Below are positions 15,867-23,556 of a stretch of 64,000 bases of DNA, piece by piece; within the stretch, counting starts at the first letter, position 1, and every line of letters starts with the position of its first letter. The notes under the pieces are model-generated. The model was not told the origin of the DNA, searched no databases, and saw nothing but the letters and a program-made list of their open reading frames with translations. The position numbers were made by a program, and so were the translations under genes. Source of the stretch: Rhodospirillales bacterium URHD0017 (GTDB taxonomy: Bacteria > Pseudomonadota > Alphaproteobacteria > Reyranellales > Reyranellaceae); the NCBI GenBank assembly GCA_900110395.1, contig FODP01000001.1, forward strand, positions 620,001-684,000. Reading direction: 5' to 3'.

Positions 15867-16781
15867 CTACATGCCGAACAGGTCGGCCTTGTTCAGCACC
15901 GTATTGCGCAGGATGCGGATCGAGGCGACGTCGACCATGATGCCGTCGACGTTGATGGCCCCCAGGCCCTTGGCCTCGGCCTCGGCATAGGCCTTCTCGA
16001 GCTTGCGGGCGCGGGCAATGTCCTCGGGCTTGGGCGAGTAGATCTCCAGCGCATGGTCGATCTGCGACGGATGGATCGCCCATTTGCCGACGCAGCCCAG
16101 GATCATCGAGCGACGGCACTCCTCGCGGTAGGCCTCGGGGTTCTTGAAGTCAGCGAACGGGCCATCGACCGGGTCGATGCCGGCCGCGCGGCAGGCCATG
16201 ACCAGGCGGAAGCGCGCATAGTGCCAGATGTCGCCGGGATAGCCGTCGGATTCGCCGACGTTCTTGTTGGTGACGCCCATCGAGGCCGAGAAGTCGCCCA
16301 TGCCGAACACCAGGCATTCGAGCCGCGGCGTCGACCTGGCGATGGCGTCGACGTTCTGCATGCCCTCGACCTCTTCGATGAGGGCTTCGAGGCCGATGCG
16401 GCGCTTGAGCTTCAACTTCTTCTCGAGCTGGTGCAGCAGCTTGTCGGCAAACAGGATGTCGGCTGGCGTCAGCACCTTGGTCATCATGATGGTGTCGAGA
16501 TGCTCGCCCGCGCCCTCGACCACCTCGATGATGTCCTCGAAGGCATACTCGGTGGTGAGGTCGTTGATGCGCACGCAGCGCGTCTTGCCCTTCCAGTTGA
16601 GCGTCTTCAGCGCCTCGACGATCTTCTTGCGCGCGTCGCGCTTCTGGCTGGGGGCGACGGCGTCCTCGAGGTCGAGGAAGACATGGTCGGCCTTCGACTC
16701 CGACGCCTTCTGCATCATCTTCTCGCTCGAACCGGGCGTGGAAAGCTGCACGCGGCGGGCGCGGCGCGGACGGTCGGTCAT
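15867..16781 (-). CDS. HpcH/HpaI-CitE family CoA-ester lyase
   Basis: A 304-residue TIM-barrel lyase of the citrate lyase beta-subunit type, which cleaves malyl-, methylmalyl- or citramalyl-CoA into a keto acid plus acyl-CoA. Motifs are LSTPGSSEKMMQKA (CoA binding), HVFLDLEDAVAPSQK with the conserved Glu/Asp, RCVRINDL, and the metal-site Glu in ALIEEVEGMQNVDAIA followed by GMGDFSASMG. Its length matches the single-domain lyases. In this cluster it would cleave the hydroxyacyl-CoA made by the MaoC hydratase(s). The GGAGAC site before the ATG lies directly after the CoA-transferase stop, so the two are coupled. Confidence 0.88.
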   Translation of the reverse strand: MTDRPRRARRVQLSTPGSSEKMMQKASESKADHVFLDLEDAVAPSQKRDARKKIVEALKTLNWKGKTRCVRINDLTTEYAFEDIIEVVEGAGEHLDTIMMTKVLTPADILFADKLLHQLEKKLKLKRRIGLEALIEEVEGMQNVDAIARSTPRLECLVFGMGDFSASMGVTNKNVGESDGYPGDIWHYARFRLVMACRAAGIDPVDGPFADFKNPEAYREECRRSMILGCVGKWAIHPSQIDHALEIYSPKPEDIARARKLEKAYAEAEAKGLGAINVDGIMVDVASIRILRNTVLNKADLFGM

Positions 16782-16792
16782 GTCATGTCTCC

Positions 16793-18013
16793 TCAGGCAA
16801 CGATCTTTTCGGCCCGCAGGCGCGCAATATCCGCGCCAGCAAGGCCGAGACGGGTCAGATACTCATCGGTGTGCTCGCCCAGCAAGGGGGCGCGATGGCG
16901 CACGCGGCCGGGCGTCTCGCTCATCTTGATGGCGACGCCGGCCACCTTCATGTCGCCGTCGAGGCCCGGGTGGGGCACGGACACCACCATGTCACGGGCG
17001 GCGAAGTGCGGGTTGGCGAAGACGTCGCGCACGTCGTTGACCGGCGCGAACGGCACCTGGCCGCCGAGATGGGCCAATAGCTCCTGCTTGGTGCGCTGGC
17101 TGGTGAAGGCCGACACGGCGGCGATGATCTCGTCCTGGTGCGCGCGGCGGTCCTGGACGGTGGAGAGGCGCGGGTCGCTGCCCATTTCCGGCCGGCCGAT
17201 CAGGCGGCAGAGGATGGGAAAGTGCGTGTCGGCGTGGGCGGCGATGGTGACGTGGCCGTCCTTGGCCGGGAACATGCCGAACGGGCAGAGCAGGGGGTGA
17301 TGGTTGCCCTCCGGCACCGGCACGCCGCCGGTGAAGGCGTGCTGGTGCACGATGCGCTCGCACATTGACAGGATGGCGTCGACCATGCCGACATCGACGA
17401 ATTGGCCCTTGCCGGTCTTGTGGGCACGCAGGATGGCGCTGACGATGCCGACCGCGCACATGGTGGCGGGCATCAGGTCGCCGACGCCGGGGCCGACCTT
17501 CATCGGCGTATCCTTGTCCGGTCCGGTGATCGCCATGACGCCGCCGAACGCCTGGGCCACCACGTCGTAGGCCGGCCAGTCGGTGTAGGGGCTTTTACCG
17601 GTGCGCCAGTCGCCGAAGCCGCGGATGGTCGCGTAGACCAGCTTGGGGAAGCGCTCGTGCAGGGTTTCGTAGCCGAGGCCGAGGCGGTCCATGACGCCGC
17701 CGCGATAGTTCTCGACCACCGCATCGGCGCCTTCGCACAGCCGCATCACCAGCTCGCGGCCTTCGGGCTGCTTCAGGTCGATGGCGATCGACTTCTTGTT
17801 GCGATTCACCGACGCGAAGTAGCCGCCGAAGGCTCTCAGCTTGTCGTCGGCATGGTAGGGCCCGACGATGCGCGTGTGGTCGCCGTCGAGCGGCTCGACC
17901 TTGATGATCTCGGCGCCCTGGTCGGCCAGCAGCATGGTGCAGAACGGCCCGGCCAGCATCTGTGTGAGATCGACGATGCGGACCCCATCGAGCGCTCCAA
18001 GGACGTCGCTCAT
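16793..18013 (-). CDS. CaiB/BaiF family CoA-transferase
   Basis: A 406-residue type III CoA-transferase that moves CoA between acids via an enzyme-bound aspartyl-CoA thioester. It shows the family opening GVRIVDLTQMLAGPFCTMLLADQGAEIIKVE, the CoA-binding segment VNRNKKSIAIDLKQPEGRE, and the catalytic-Asp region WPAYDVVAQAFGGVMAITG. C-terminal half includes HFAARDMVV. It probably activates the dicarboxylic acid whose CoA ester is then processed by the neighbouring hydratase and lyase. The start codon sits two bases from the foot of the palindrome at 18015-18075, whose GGAGG core, about 12 bases upstream, is the only Shine-Dalgarno-like sequence available. Confidence 0.9.
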   Translation of the reverse strand: MSDVLGALDGVRIVDLTQMLAGPFCTMLLADQGAEIIKVEPLDGDHTRIVGPYHADDKLRAFGGYFASVNRNKKSIAIDLKQPEGRELVMRLCEGADAVVENYRGGVMDRLGLGYETLHERFPKLVYATIRGFGDWRTGKSPYTDWPAYDVVAQAFGGVMAITGPDKDTPMKVGPGVGDLMPATMCAVGIVSAILRAHKTGKGQFVDVGMVDAILSMCERIVHQHAFTGGVPVPEGNHHPLLCPFGMFPAKDGHVTIAAHADTHFPILCRLIGRPEMGSDPRLSTVQDRRAHQDEIIAAVSAFTSQRTKQELLAHLGGQVPFAPVNDVRDVFANPHFAARDMVVSVPHPGLDGDMKVAGVAIKMSETPGRVRHRAPLLGEHTDEYLTRLGLAGADIARLRAEKIVA

Positions 18014-18014
18014 G

Positions 18015-18075
18015 CGGACCGCGGGCCTCCAGGCCCGCTCATGATCATGATGCGGGCCTGGAGGCCCGCGGTCCG
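18015..18075. repeat. Near-perfect palindromic repeat, GGACCGCGGGCCTCCAGG type
   Basis: Arms CGGACCGCGGGCCTCCAGG and its complement CCTGGAGGCCCGCGGTCCG are perfectly inverted, with a CTCATGATCATGATG-like loop. It is the clearest example of this type. It lies in a same-strand gap inside the CoA-enzyme cluster, immediately upstream of the CoA-transferase start, where it could attenuate transcription, stabilise mRNA, or mask the ribosome site within its own arm. Confidence 0.9.
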
Positions 18076-18083
18076 ATGAGTGC

Positions 18084-18563
18084 TCACTTCTCTCCCCAAT
18101 GGCTGCGCCGCTTGATCAGGACGGTGCGCTCGCCCTCGAAGATGTGCTTGTCGTCCTGGTTCACGCCGTAGTGCTTGAAGCGCACGATGCCGGCGTCGGC
18201 TTGCTTGGCGTCGCTGGTCTCCAGCACCTCGCTGTAACAATAGAGCGTGTCGCCGTGATAGAGGGGACCCTTGAGCCGGATCTTGTCCATGCCGAGCTCC
18301 ATCAGCGCGTTCTCGGCCGTGTCCTCGGCGGCGAGCCCGATGCACATGGAGATGGTGACGCCGCCGAAGCCCAGGCGCTGGCCGTAGTTGGTACCCTTGG
18401 TCAGGTGCTCGTTGAAGTGCGCTTCGGCGGTGTTCATGGTCACGTTGGTGATCCAGACCTGCTCCATGGGCTCGACGGTCTTGCCGCGCGCGTGTTTCAA
18501 CACGTCGCCGACCTTGAAGTCCTCGAAGTAGTTGTTCTTGCCGGTGAGGGAAGAGACCTTCAT
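18084..18563 (-). CDS. MaoC-family (hot-dog) dehydratase/hydratase
   Basis: A 159-residue single hot-dog protein beginning MKVSSLTGKNNYFEDFKVGDVLKHARGK, the usual MaoC N-terminus, followed by TMNTAEAHFNEHLTKG (hydratase loop region; a typical Asp is Asn/Thr here) and the pattern LYHGDTLYCYSEVLE. It ends in a helical RTVLIKRRS. MaoC enzymes add water to enoyl-CoA esters such as crotonyl-, mesaconyl- or itaconyl-CoA. Start and stop overlap the upstream acyl-CoA dehydrogenase gene (TGATG), so translation is coupled. A second, weakly similar MaoC gene lies on the other side of the dehydrogenase; the two may form a heterodimer. Confidence 0.88.
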   Translation of the reverse strand: MKVSSLTGKNNYFEDFKVGDVLKHARGKTVEPMEQVWITNVTMNTAEAHFNEHLTKGTNYGQRLGFGGVTISMCIGLAAEDTAENALMELGMDKIRLKGPLYHGDTLYCYSEVLETSDAKQADAGIVRFKHYGVNQDDKHIFEGERTVLIKRRSHWGEK

Positions 18564-19723
18564 CAATTCCTCCCGCGGCCGAGCAGACGGTCGGAGATGA
18601 TGCGCTTCTGGATCTCCGACGTGCCCTCGAAGATCTTTGTCAGCCGCGCATCGCGCCAGTGGCGCTCGACGGCATGCAGGGTGGTGTAGCCCGCGCCGCC
18701 ATGGATCTGGATGCCCTCGCTGCACACGCGCTCGGCCATCTCCGAAGCGAACAGCTTCACCATCGAGGCTTCCTTGTCGCAGCGCTGGCCGCTGTCGATC
18801 TGCTCGCAGACGAAGTAGTTGAGCTGGCGTGCCGCCTCGATCTGGGTCGCCATCTCGGCGATCTTGAAGCGGATCGCCTGGAACTCGGCGATCGACCGGC
18901 CGAACTGCTTGCGGTCGTTGGCGTACTTGATCGAATCGTCGAGCGCCCCCTGGGCCAGTCCGATGGCGCGAGCCGCGGTGTGTGCGCGCGCCGTCTCCAG
19001 GCCCGAGGTGGCGTAGTAGAAGGCATGGCCTTCCTCGCCGATCATGTTGTCGGCTTCGACGCGGAAATTGTCGAAGGCCAGCTCGTAGGTCTTCCAGCCG
19101 AAGTAGCCGATCTTGGGGATCGGCGCGCCGCTGCAGCCTTTGGGCAGCGTGCCGCGCTTCTTCTCGACGAAGAACATGGAGAGGCCCATGTGGCGCTTGC
19201 CCGGCGGCGCATCCGAGGTGCGGGCAATGATGATCAGGAAATCGGCGCCGTCGGCGAAGGTGCACCAGTATTTGTTGCCGCTGATCAGGTAGCCGGTGCC
19301 GTCCTTCTTGGCGCGGCAGGAGATGTTGGAGATGTCGGAGCCCGCATTGGGCTCGGACATGGAGAAGGCGCCCAAGAACTCGCCCTTGGCCATGCGCGGC
19401 AGATAGCGGGCGCGCTGCTCCTCGCTCATCATCTGCGCGCCGATCAAAAGGTTGCCGCGGGCGATCAGCGAGGCGACGCTCATCCAGCCGCGCGACAGCT
19501 CTTCGGTGACCAGGCAGTACTCGAAGCAGCCGAGACCCAGGCCGCCATACTGCTCCGGTATCAGGATGCCGAAGTAGCCGAGCTCGGCCATCTTGTCGCG
19601 AAGGTCCATCGGGATGTCGCCCTTCTCGGGATCGAGCTTGTTGGCGACGGGCAGGACCTCGTTGAGGGTGAATTCGCGCGCCTGCTCCTGGATCATGCGG
19701 CGCTCTTCGGTGATGTACGGCAT
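18563..19723 (-). CDS. Acyl-CoA dehydrogenase
   Basis: A 386-residue FAD-dependent dehydrogenase of the usual size. Motifs in order: the N-terminal helical part with PEQYGGLGLGCFEYCLV, the FAD/substrate region FLGAFSMSEPNAGSDISNI, SGNKYWCTFADGADFLI, and the C-terminal helical domain with QIHGGAGYT and RDARLTKIFEGTSEIQKRII, whose Glu in FEGTSE is the expected catalytic base. It would oxidise an acyl-CoA to the enoyl-CoA substrate of the neighbouring MaoC hydratases; substrates in related clusters include methylsuccinyl-, isobutyryl- and glutaryl-CoA. Sandwiched between two MaoC genes with overlapping or abutting ends, it clearly belongs to the same operon. Confidence 0.93.
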   Translation of the reverse strand: MPYITEERRMIQEQAREFTLNEVLPVANKLDPEKGDIPMDLRDKMAELGYFGILIPEQYGGLGLGCFEYCLVTEELSRGWMSVASLIARGNLLIGAQMMSEEQRARYLPRMAKGEFLGAFSMSEPNAGSDISNISCRAKKDGTGYLISGNKYWCTFADGADFLIIIARTSDAPPGKRHMGLSMFFVEKKRGTLPKGCSGAPIPKIGYFGWKTYELAFDNFRVEADNMIGEEGHAFYYATSGLETARAHTAARAIGLAQGALDDSIKYANDRKQFGRSIAEFQAIRFKIAEMATQIEAARQLNYFVCEQIDSGQRCDKEASMVKLFASEMAERVCSEGIQIHGGAGYTTLHAVERHWRDARLTKIFEGTSEIQKRIISDRLLGRGRN

Positions 19724-20209
19724 TTAGGCGTTCCTGAGACGGACGAGGTTGGTGCGCTTGAAGTCGATGGCGAGCTCTTCGCGCTGATTGAAGCCCTGGG
19801 TGTGCCAGGTGACGATGCCGAACCCCTTGTGGGAGTCCGAGACGCGCCGGTCGAGCACGACGGATTCGGCCCTGAGCGAATCGCCGGGATAGACGGCCTG
19901 ATGATAGGTGAGCTCGTTGACGCCGAGGAACGGTCCGCCGCCTTCGCTCAGGTCCTCGACGGTGAGGCCGAACACGGTGGTGAAGACCAGCAGCGGATTG
20001 ACGACGATGCCGGGATGGCCGTGCGCGCGGGCGTAGGCGGCGTTGTAGTAGTGCGGGTTGAAATGCAGCGTCAGGGTCGAGAAGAGCGTGCTCTCCGACT
20101 CGGTGACGGTGCGGCCCCAATGGTGCTTGAACACACGGCCGGGCTCGAAGTCCTCATAGCGGTTCCCTTTCGGGACCAGTCGGGCCCGCGTCCTGAAATC
20201 CTCTGCCAT
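19724..20209 (-). CDS. MaoC-family (hot-dog) dehydratase/hydratase
   Basis: A 161-residue hot-dog protein beginning MAEDFRTRARLVPKGNRYEDFEPGRVFKHHWG and continuing TLTLHFNPHYYNAAYARAHGHPGIVVNPLLVF, a hydratase-2-like loop in which the usual Asp-x4-His reads H-F-N-P-H. The C-terminus GIVTWHTQGFNQREELAIDFKRTNLV is the standard second-half strand pair. The start is at 20209 in preference to an upstream in-frame codon because MAEDF begins the fold and only 10 bases separate it from the PrpD gene stop. It abuts the acyl-CoA dehydrogenase gene and may pair with the other MaoC protein. Confidence 0.88.
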   Translation of the reverse strand: MAEDFRTRARLVPKGNRYEDFEPGRVFKHHWGRTVTESESTLFSTLTLHFNPHYYNAAYARAHGHPGIVVNPLLVFTTVFGLTVEDLSEGGGPFLGVNELTYHQAVYPGDSLRAESVVLDRRVSDSHKGFGIVTWHTQGFNQREELAIDFKRTNLVRLRNA

Positions 20210-20219
20210 TGCTACTCCG

Positions 20220-21569
20220 TCAGCTTTTCGTCGAAGCGCGCGCCAGCTCACCCACGTCACCGAGGCTGTCGATGCGCTCGATGGCGTCGGCCAGCCGTCG
20301 CGTGCCGGCGGCGCCCAGCACCGGGCTCACCAGGCTCTCGAATTTGGTCTCGATCGCCGCGCGCTGCTTTTTGACGTCGGCCCAGGGGATGCCGGAATCG
20401 TGGCTCGCCTCGATGGTCGAGCCGTCATCGAGCTGGATCGCCATCTCGGCCAGGGAGTGCTCCCAGTTGGGCTTGAACTCGATCGACACCTTGTCGCGCA
20501 GCGCCTTCATGCGCGGCTCCTGGGTGACGGCGTCGCTGTAGGAATCGAGCGCGGCCGTGTCGACGCCGTTCAGCGCCATCGCCACGGTCTGGCGCAACGA
20601 GAACTTGGCTTCGAGCCCGGTCGTCGGGTTGGGGATGTTGCAGACCTTGTCGGCACCGGCGTCGATCCTGAGCAGGATCTTCTTCACCCGCTCGGGCGGG
20701 AAGTTGCTCTTCAGCCGGATCTCCTTGGCGCATTCGATGGGCGCATGCGTGAGGTAGCAGGCGGCATGGTACTTGAAGAGGTTGTTGCGCAGGTGCCAGC
20801 CCTGCGGCGGTTCGCCCAGTGCTGCTTCGGCATTGAGATGGTCGCTCTGCGAGCAGGCGAAGCCCTGGTCGCACTCCAGCGAATCGCCGCGCGCCGTGAA
20901 GCCCTTGGCCGCCAGCCGCGCCGCGCGCAGGCCGTGCTCGGAGGCGGTACCGGCATGCAATGGCTTGCACATCGTGCCGAAGTTCGACTTCAGGCCGGCT
21001 GCCTGGGTGGCGGCAATGCCGAAGGCAACGGCGAGCTGCTTGTCGCTGAGGCCGAGCATGCGGCCGGCCGCGGCGGTGGCCGAGAACGAGCCGACGGTGC
21101 CGGTGACATGGAAGCCCTTCTGATAGTGGCTGGGCGAGACCAGGCGGCCGACGCGGCCCGAGGTCTCGTAGCCGGCGACAAAGCTCTCGATGAACAGCCG
21201 GCCCGACGCCTTGATCTGCTCGCCCAGCGCCAGCAGGGCGGGGACCACGGTGACCGTCGGATGGCCGCCCATTGAGAAGTTGACGTCGTCGTAGTCGAGC
21301 GCGTGGCTCGCCGCCCCATTGATCAGGGTCGCGGCCGAGGGCAGGACCTTCTCGGCCCGGCCGACCAGCGAGGCCTGGCCCTTGGCGCCGTCCTCCAGCG
21401 CCTCGCGCACCAGGATGTCGGTCAGCTCCTCCTGCGCGCCGGGCACGGTGACGGCGAACCAGTCGAGCAGGCATTGCTTCGTGCGCTCGACAAGATCGGC
21501 CGGCAGGTCGTTCCAGGCCAGGACGGCGGCGCGACGGGCGATTTCGGCGGTGACGGGGACAGCGGCCAT
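20220..21569 (-). CDS. MmgE/PrpD family protein
   Basis: A 449-residue cytosolic protein of the family that includes 2-methylcitrate dehydratase (PrpD) and cis-aconitate decarboxylase. Family blocks are visible: AVLAWNDLPADLVERTKQCLLDWFAVT, LINGAASHALDYDDVNFSMGGHPTVTVVPALLAL with the HALDYDD active-site block, HVTGTVGSFSATAAAGRML, and LKSNFGTMCKPLHAGTASEHGL (active-site His). Which reaction it performs cannot be decided from sequence; with CoA-transferase, MaoC and lyase genes downstream, making or consuming a C5/C6 unsaturated acid is plausible. The start at 21569 has a GGAGG site; an upstream extension exists but lacks family homology. First gene of the cluster. Confidence 0.9.
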   Translation of the reverse strand: MAAVPVTAEIARRAAVLAWNDLPADLVERTKQCLLDWFAVTVPGAQEELTDILVREALEDGAKGQASLVGRAEKVLPSAATLINGAASHALDYDDVNFSMGGHPTVTVVPALLALGEQIKASGRLFIESFVAGYETSGRVGRLVSPSHYQKGFHVTGTVGSFSATAAAGRMLGLSDKQLAVAFGIAATQAAGLKSNFGTMCKPLHAGTASEHGLRAARLAAKGFTARGDSLECDQGFACSQSDHLNAEAALGEPPQGWHLRNNLFKYHAACYLTHAPIECAKEIRLKSNFPPERVKKILLRIDAGADKVCNIPNPTTGLEAKFSLRQTVAMALNGVDTAALDSYSDAVTQEPRMKALRDKVSIEFKPNWEHSLAEMAIQLDDGSTIEASHDSGIPWADVKKQRAAIETKFESLVSPVLGAAGTRRLADAIERIDSLGDVGELARASTKS

Positions 21570-21654
21570 GGTGCCTCCTGCAACTTCGTGTGGCCGAAGT
21601 GTCGGACACCGGGCGCGGCGTTGTCTACAGGTGCAACGCGCGCCTCGAAATTGG

Positions 21655-22041
21655 CTAGGGGCTCTTTGTGAAGGTCCTGGGCATGAGCGTCGTCGGCGTC
21701 GTTGCACTGCGGAGGCACTCGGCGCCGCTGCCGTCGTCGATCGTGAGCTTGCCGTCGTCTATGGAATACCGGCAGGTCTTGTAGTGCGAGCCGTCGTCCT
21801 GGCGGATGTCGACCTCGCCCTTGGTGCTGAGCGACCATTTGACCCGCAGAACGGTGCGCGGCGGACCTGCGTCGTAGACGAGGTCGAACACCCCGTTGTC
21901 CTTGAATTCGATCGTATGGCGGGAGCCGTCATCGGGCGTCCACAGCCCGACCAGGGCCTTGCGGTCCTCCTCCGTCGCCGGTCGGCAAGCCAGCAGGCTG
22001 GTGCATAAAGACGCCAGCAGGATCGTGCGGCTGATTTTCAT
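21655..22041 (-). CDS. Small lipoprotein of unknown function
   Basis: A 128-residue lipoprotein with signal MKISRTILLASLCTSLLAC, lipobox LLAC (Cys19). The body is rich in charged turns and beta segments: GLWTPDDGSRHTIEFKDNGVFDL, VKWSLSTKGEVDIRQDD, CRYSIDDGKLTIDDGSGAECL. This pattern of short W/G-started strands and repeated D-D-G is typical of small exported beta-sandwich lipoproteins that sense or bind ligands, but I do not recognise a named family. Two cysteines in the body (CRYS and AECL, about 37 residues apart) may form a disulfide. It is a single-gene unit. Confidence 0.7.
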   Translation of the reverse strand: MKISRTILLASLCTSLLACRPATEEDRKALVGLWTPDDGSRHTIEFKDNGVFDLVYDAGPPRTVLRVKWSLSTKGEVDIRQDDGSHYKTCRYSIDDGKLTIDDGSGAECLRSATTPTTLMPRTFTKSP

Positions 22042-22065
22042 GCACGCTGCCTCCGCGCAACGGCG

Positions 22066-22782
22066 CTACAGCGGGGAAAGAAGACCGCTTCTGCCGGCTT
22101 TCTTCTCGAACCAGGCGCCGACAAAATCGCCGATGGTGCGAATGCGATAGGCTTGGCCGCTGCTCGAGAGGAAGTCGTGCGTGGCCCGCGCGCAACCATC
22201 CCAGAAATAGTAGTCATCGAGAATGACCCGGGCGTCGTCGGTGGTGTGCGGCAGGAGCGTGTCGAGCACGAAGCGGACCGGCTCGTACCAGTCGGCATCG
22301 ACCCGGAGGAGGGCGATGCCTTCACGCCCCAGGGTCGTCGTCTTGGACGGCAGCGTATCGGAAAACCAGCCGGGCACGACGCGACACTCTTCGTCTGAGA
22401 ACCCGAAGAGCTTGATCGCGATCCGCACGTCCTCGAGAGCAGCGGTGCAGTTGTCGTAGTAGTACGCACTGTCGACATCGCGTTGGTAAGCCTTTGCCAA
22501 GGGGCCGTCCCGTTCGTCGGCTGGCGGCAATCCCTGGAAGCTGTCGAACATCCAGACCGGCTTGACGATCTTGCCGTATTTGTAGCGCTGCACCAGCAGC
22601 ATGCCGAAGCTGCAACCGCCTTTCCAGGTGCCGCATTCGACGATGCTCCCCTTCATATCCAGTTCGATGCAGTGAAGGGCGCTCTCGAGCGTGAAGAGCA
22701 GGGCTGCTTGCGGGACCATGGTGTACGGGGCGACTTCCCGGCAGACCCTGTGGAGGATCTCTTGGTCTTGCGCACTTTCCAC
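22066..22782 (-). CDS. TylF/MycF-family O-methyltransferase
   Basis: A 238-residue SAM-dependent enzyme of the macrocin O-methyltransferase family. The motifs are IVECGTWKGGCSFGMLL (SAM binding), VWMFDSFQGLPP, the DEECRVVPGWFSDTLP region, IALLRVDADWYEP (metal/catalytic Asp block) and RVILDDYYFWDGC. TylF methylates sugars on macrolides; many bacterial members methylate cell-surface sugars or small metabolites, and no antibiotic cluster is present here. The family's typical length is about 240-260. It is separated by a 77-base gap from another methyltransferase on the same strand, and that gap holds a short palindrome. Confidence 0.85.
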   Translation of the reverse strand: MESAQDQEILHRVCREVAPYTMVPQAALLFTLESALHCIELDMKGSIVECGTWKGGCSFGMLLVQRYKYGKIVKPVWMFDSFQGLPPADERDGPLAKAYQRDVDSAYYYDNCTAALEDVRIAIKLFGFSDEECRVVPGWFSDTLPSKTTTLGREGIALLRVDADWYEPVRFVLDTLLPHTTDDARVILDDYYFWDGCARATHDFLSSSGQAYRIRTIGDFVGAWFEKKAGRSGLLSPL

Positions 22783-22819
22783 GAACTACTCCCAAAACGA
22801 ATGGCCGGCGCCGATCATG

Positions 22820-22834
22820 ATGCACGCGGTGCAT
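22820..22834. repeat. Short inverted repeat between methyltransferase genes
   Basis: ATGCAC-GCG-GTGCAT forms a six-bp perfect stem within a larger imperfect palindrome of GATCATG elements. It lies between two co-directional minus-strand methyltransferase genes and could be a weak transcription stop or an operator. No T-tract follows. Confidence 0.4.
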
Positions 22835-22859
22835 GATCGATAGCTCGATCTCGACACCC

Positions 22860-23462
22860 CTAAGGCTTGCGCGCAACGATGTGGAAGATGTGCCAGTGCT
22901 TGGCGTTGCCGCGCGGCGTGACGCCGTCATCTTCCTCTTCCTCGAACATCTCCAGCTCGAGGCCGCCGAGCAGCGCAAGGGCCTGGTCGCGGCTCACGAA
23001 GGTCATGCCGGGCCGGCCCACCCAGGAGTCGCGCGGGCCGTACCACTGGCCGCTGAATCGGCCGCCGGACGGCAGCGCCTCGCGGATGCGTTCCCACAGG
23101 CGATCGAAGGATTCGGGCTCGCAAAGCGGCATGGCGAAGCTGGAATTGACCAGGCTGAGGCCAAGCGGCAGCGGCACGTCTTCAAAGCGCGCGTGGATGG
23201 GCGTGAGATCGTGACCGGTCGGCAGGGGGCGGGCCTGCAGTTGGCGCAACGCCTCGGGTTCTGCGTCGACCGCGACGACGCGCCAGCCGCGCCGCAGCAT
23301 CTCGACCACGTCGCGGCCGTCGCCGCAGCCGAGATCGACGGCGAGCGAACCCGCCGCGTCCGGGCCGAACCGGTCGAGCGCTGTGATCAATGTGCGACGC
23401 GGCGGCCGCTCGCGCAGCTTCTCGTAGTAGGTCGCCCAGCCGGCGGATTTATCTTCCGTCAT
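22860..23462 (-). CDS. Class I SAM-dependent methyltransferase
   Basis: A 200-residue Rossmann-fold methyltransferase. Motif I is SLAVDLGCGDGRDVVEMLRRG (about residues 38-58), followed by WRVVAVDAEPEALRQL (post-I acidic Asp binding ribose), and a motif IV-like LVNSSFAMPLCEP. The substrate is not deducible. The start MTEDKSAGWATYYEKL matches a common methyltransferase opening. It is transcribed divergently from the ABC receptor gene at 23557; the roughly 95-base gap must hold both promoters. Confidence 0.88.
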   Translation of the reverse strand: MTEDKSAGWATYYEKLRERPPRRTLITALDRFGPDAAGSLAVDLGCGDGRDVVEMLRRGWRVVAVDAEPEALRQLQARPLPTGHDLTPIHARFEDVPLPLGLSLVNSSFAMPLCEPESFDRLWERIREALPSGGRFSGQWYGPRDSWVGRPGMTFVSRDQALALLGGLELEMFEEEEDDGVTPRGNAKHWHIFHIVARKP

Positions 23463-23556
23463 GCGCTCGTTCGCGGTGAGTCACGCTTGTCGCCCGTTTC
23501 ATCGTGTGATCGTATGCCCTCCAAACAATAATGAAGTCACGCTCAGGGAGGAACTG

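Noticed and set aside
15189-17300. A 703-codon plus-strand frame across the MFS, lyase and CoA-transferase genes
   Set aside because: Antisense of three genes with full motifs; composition-driven.
22066-22782. TylF-like gene as part of a macrolide cluster
   Set aside because: No polyketide synthase, glycosyltransferase or deoxysugar genes are nearby.
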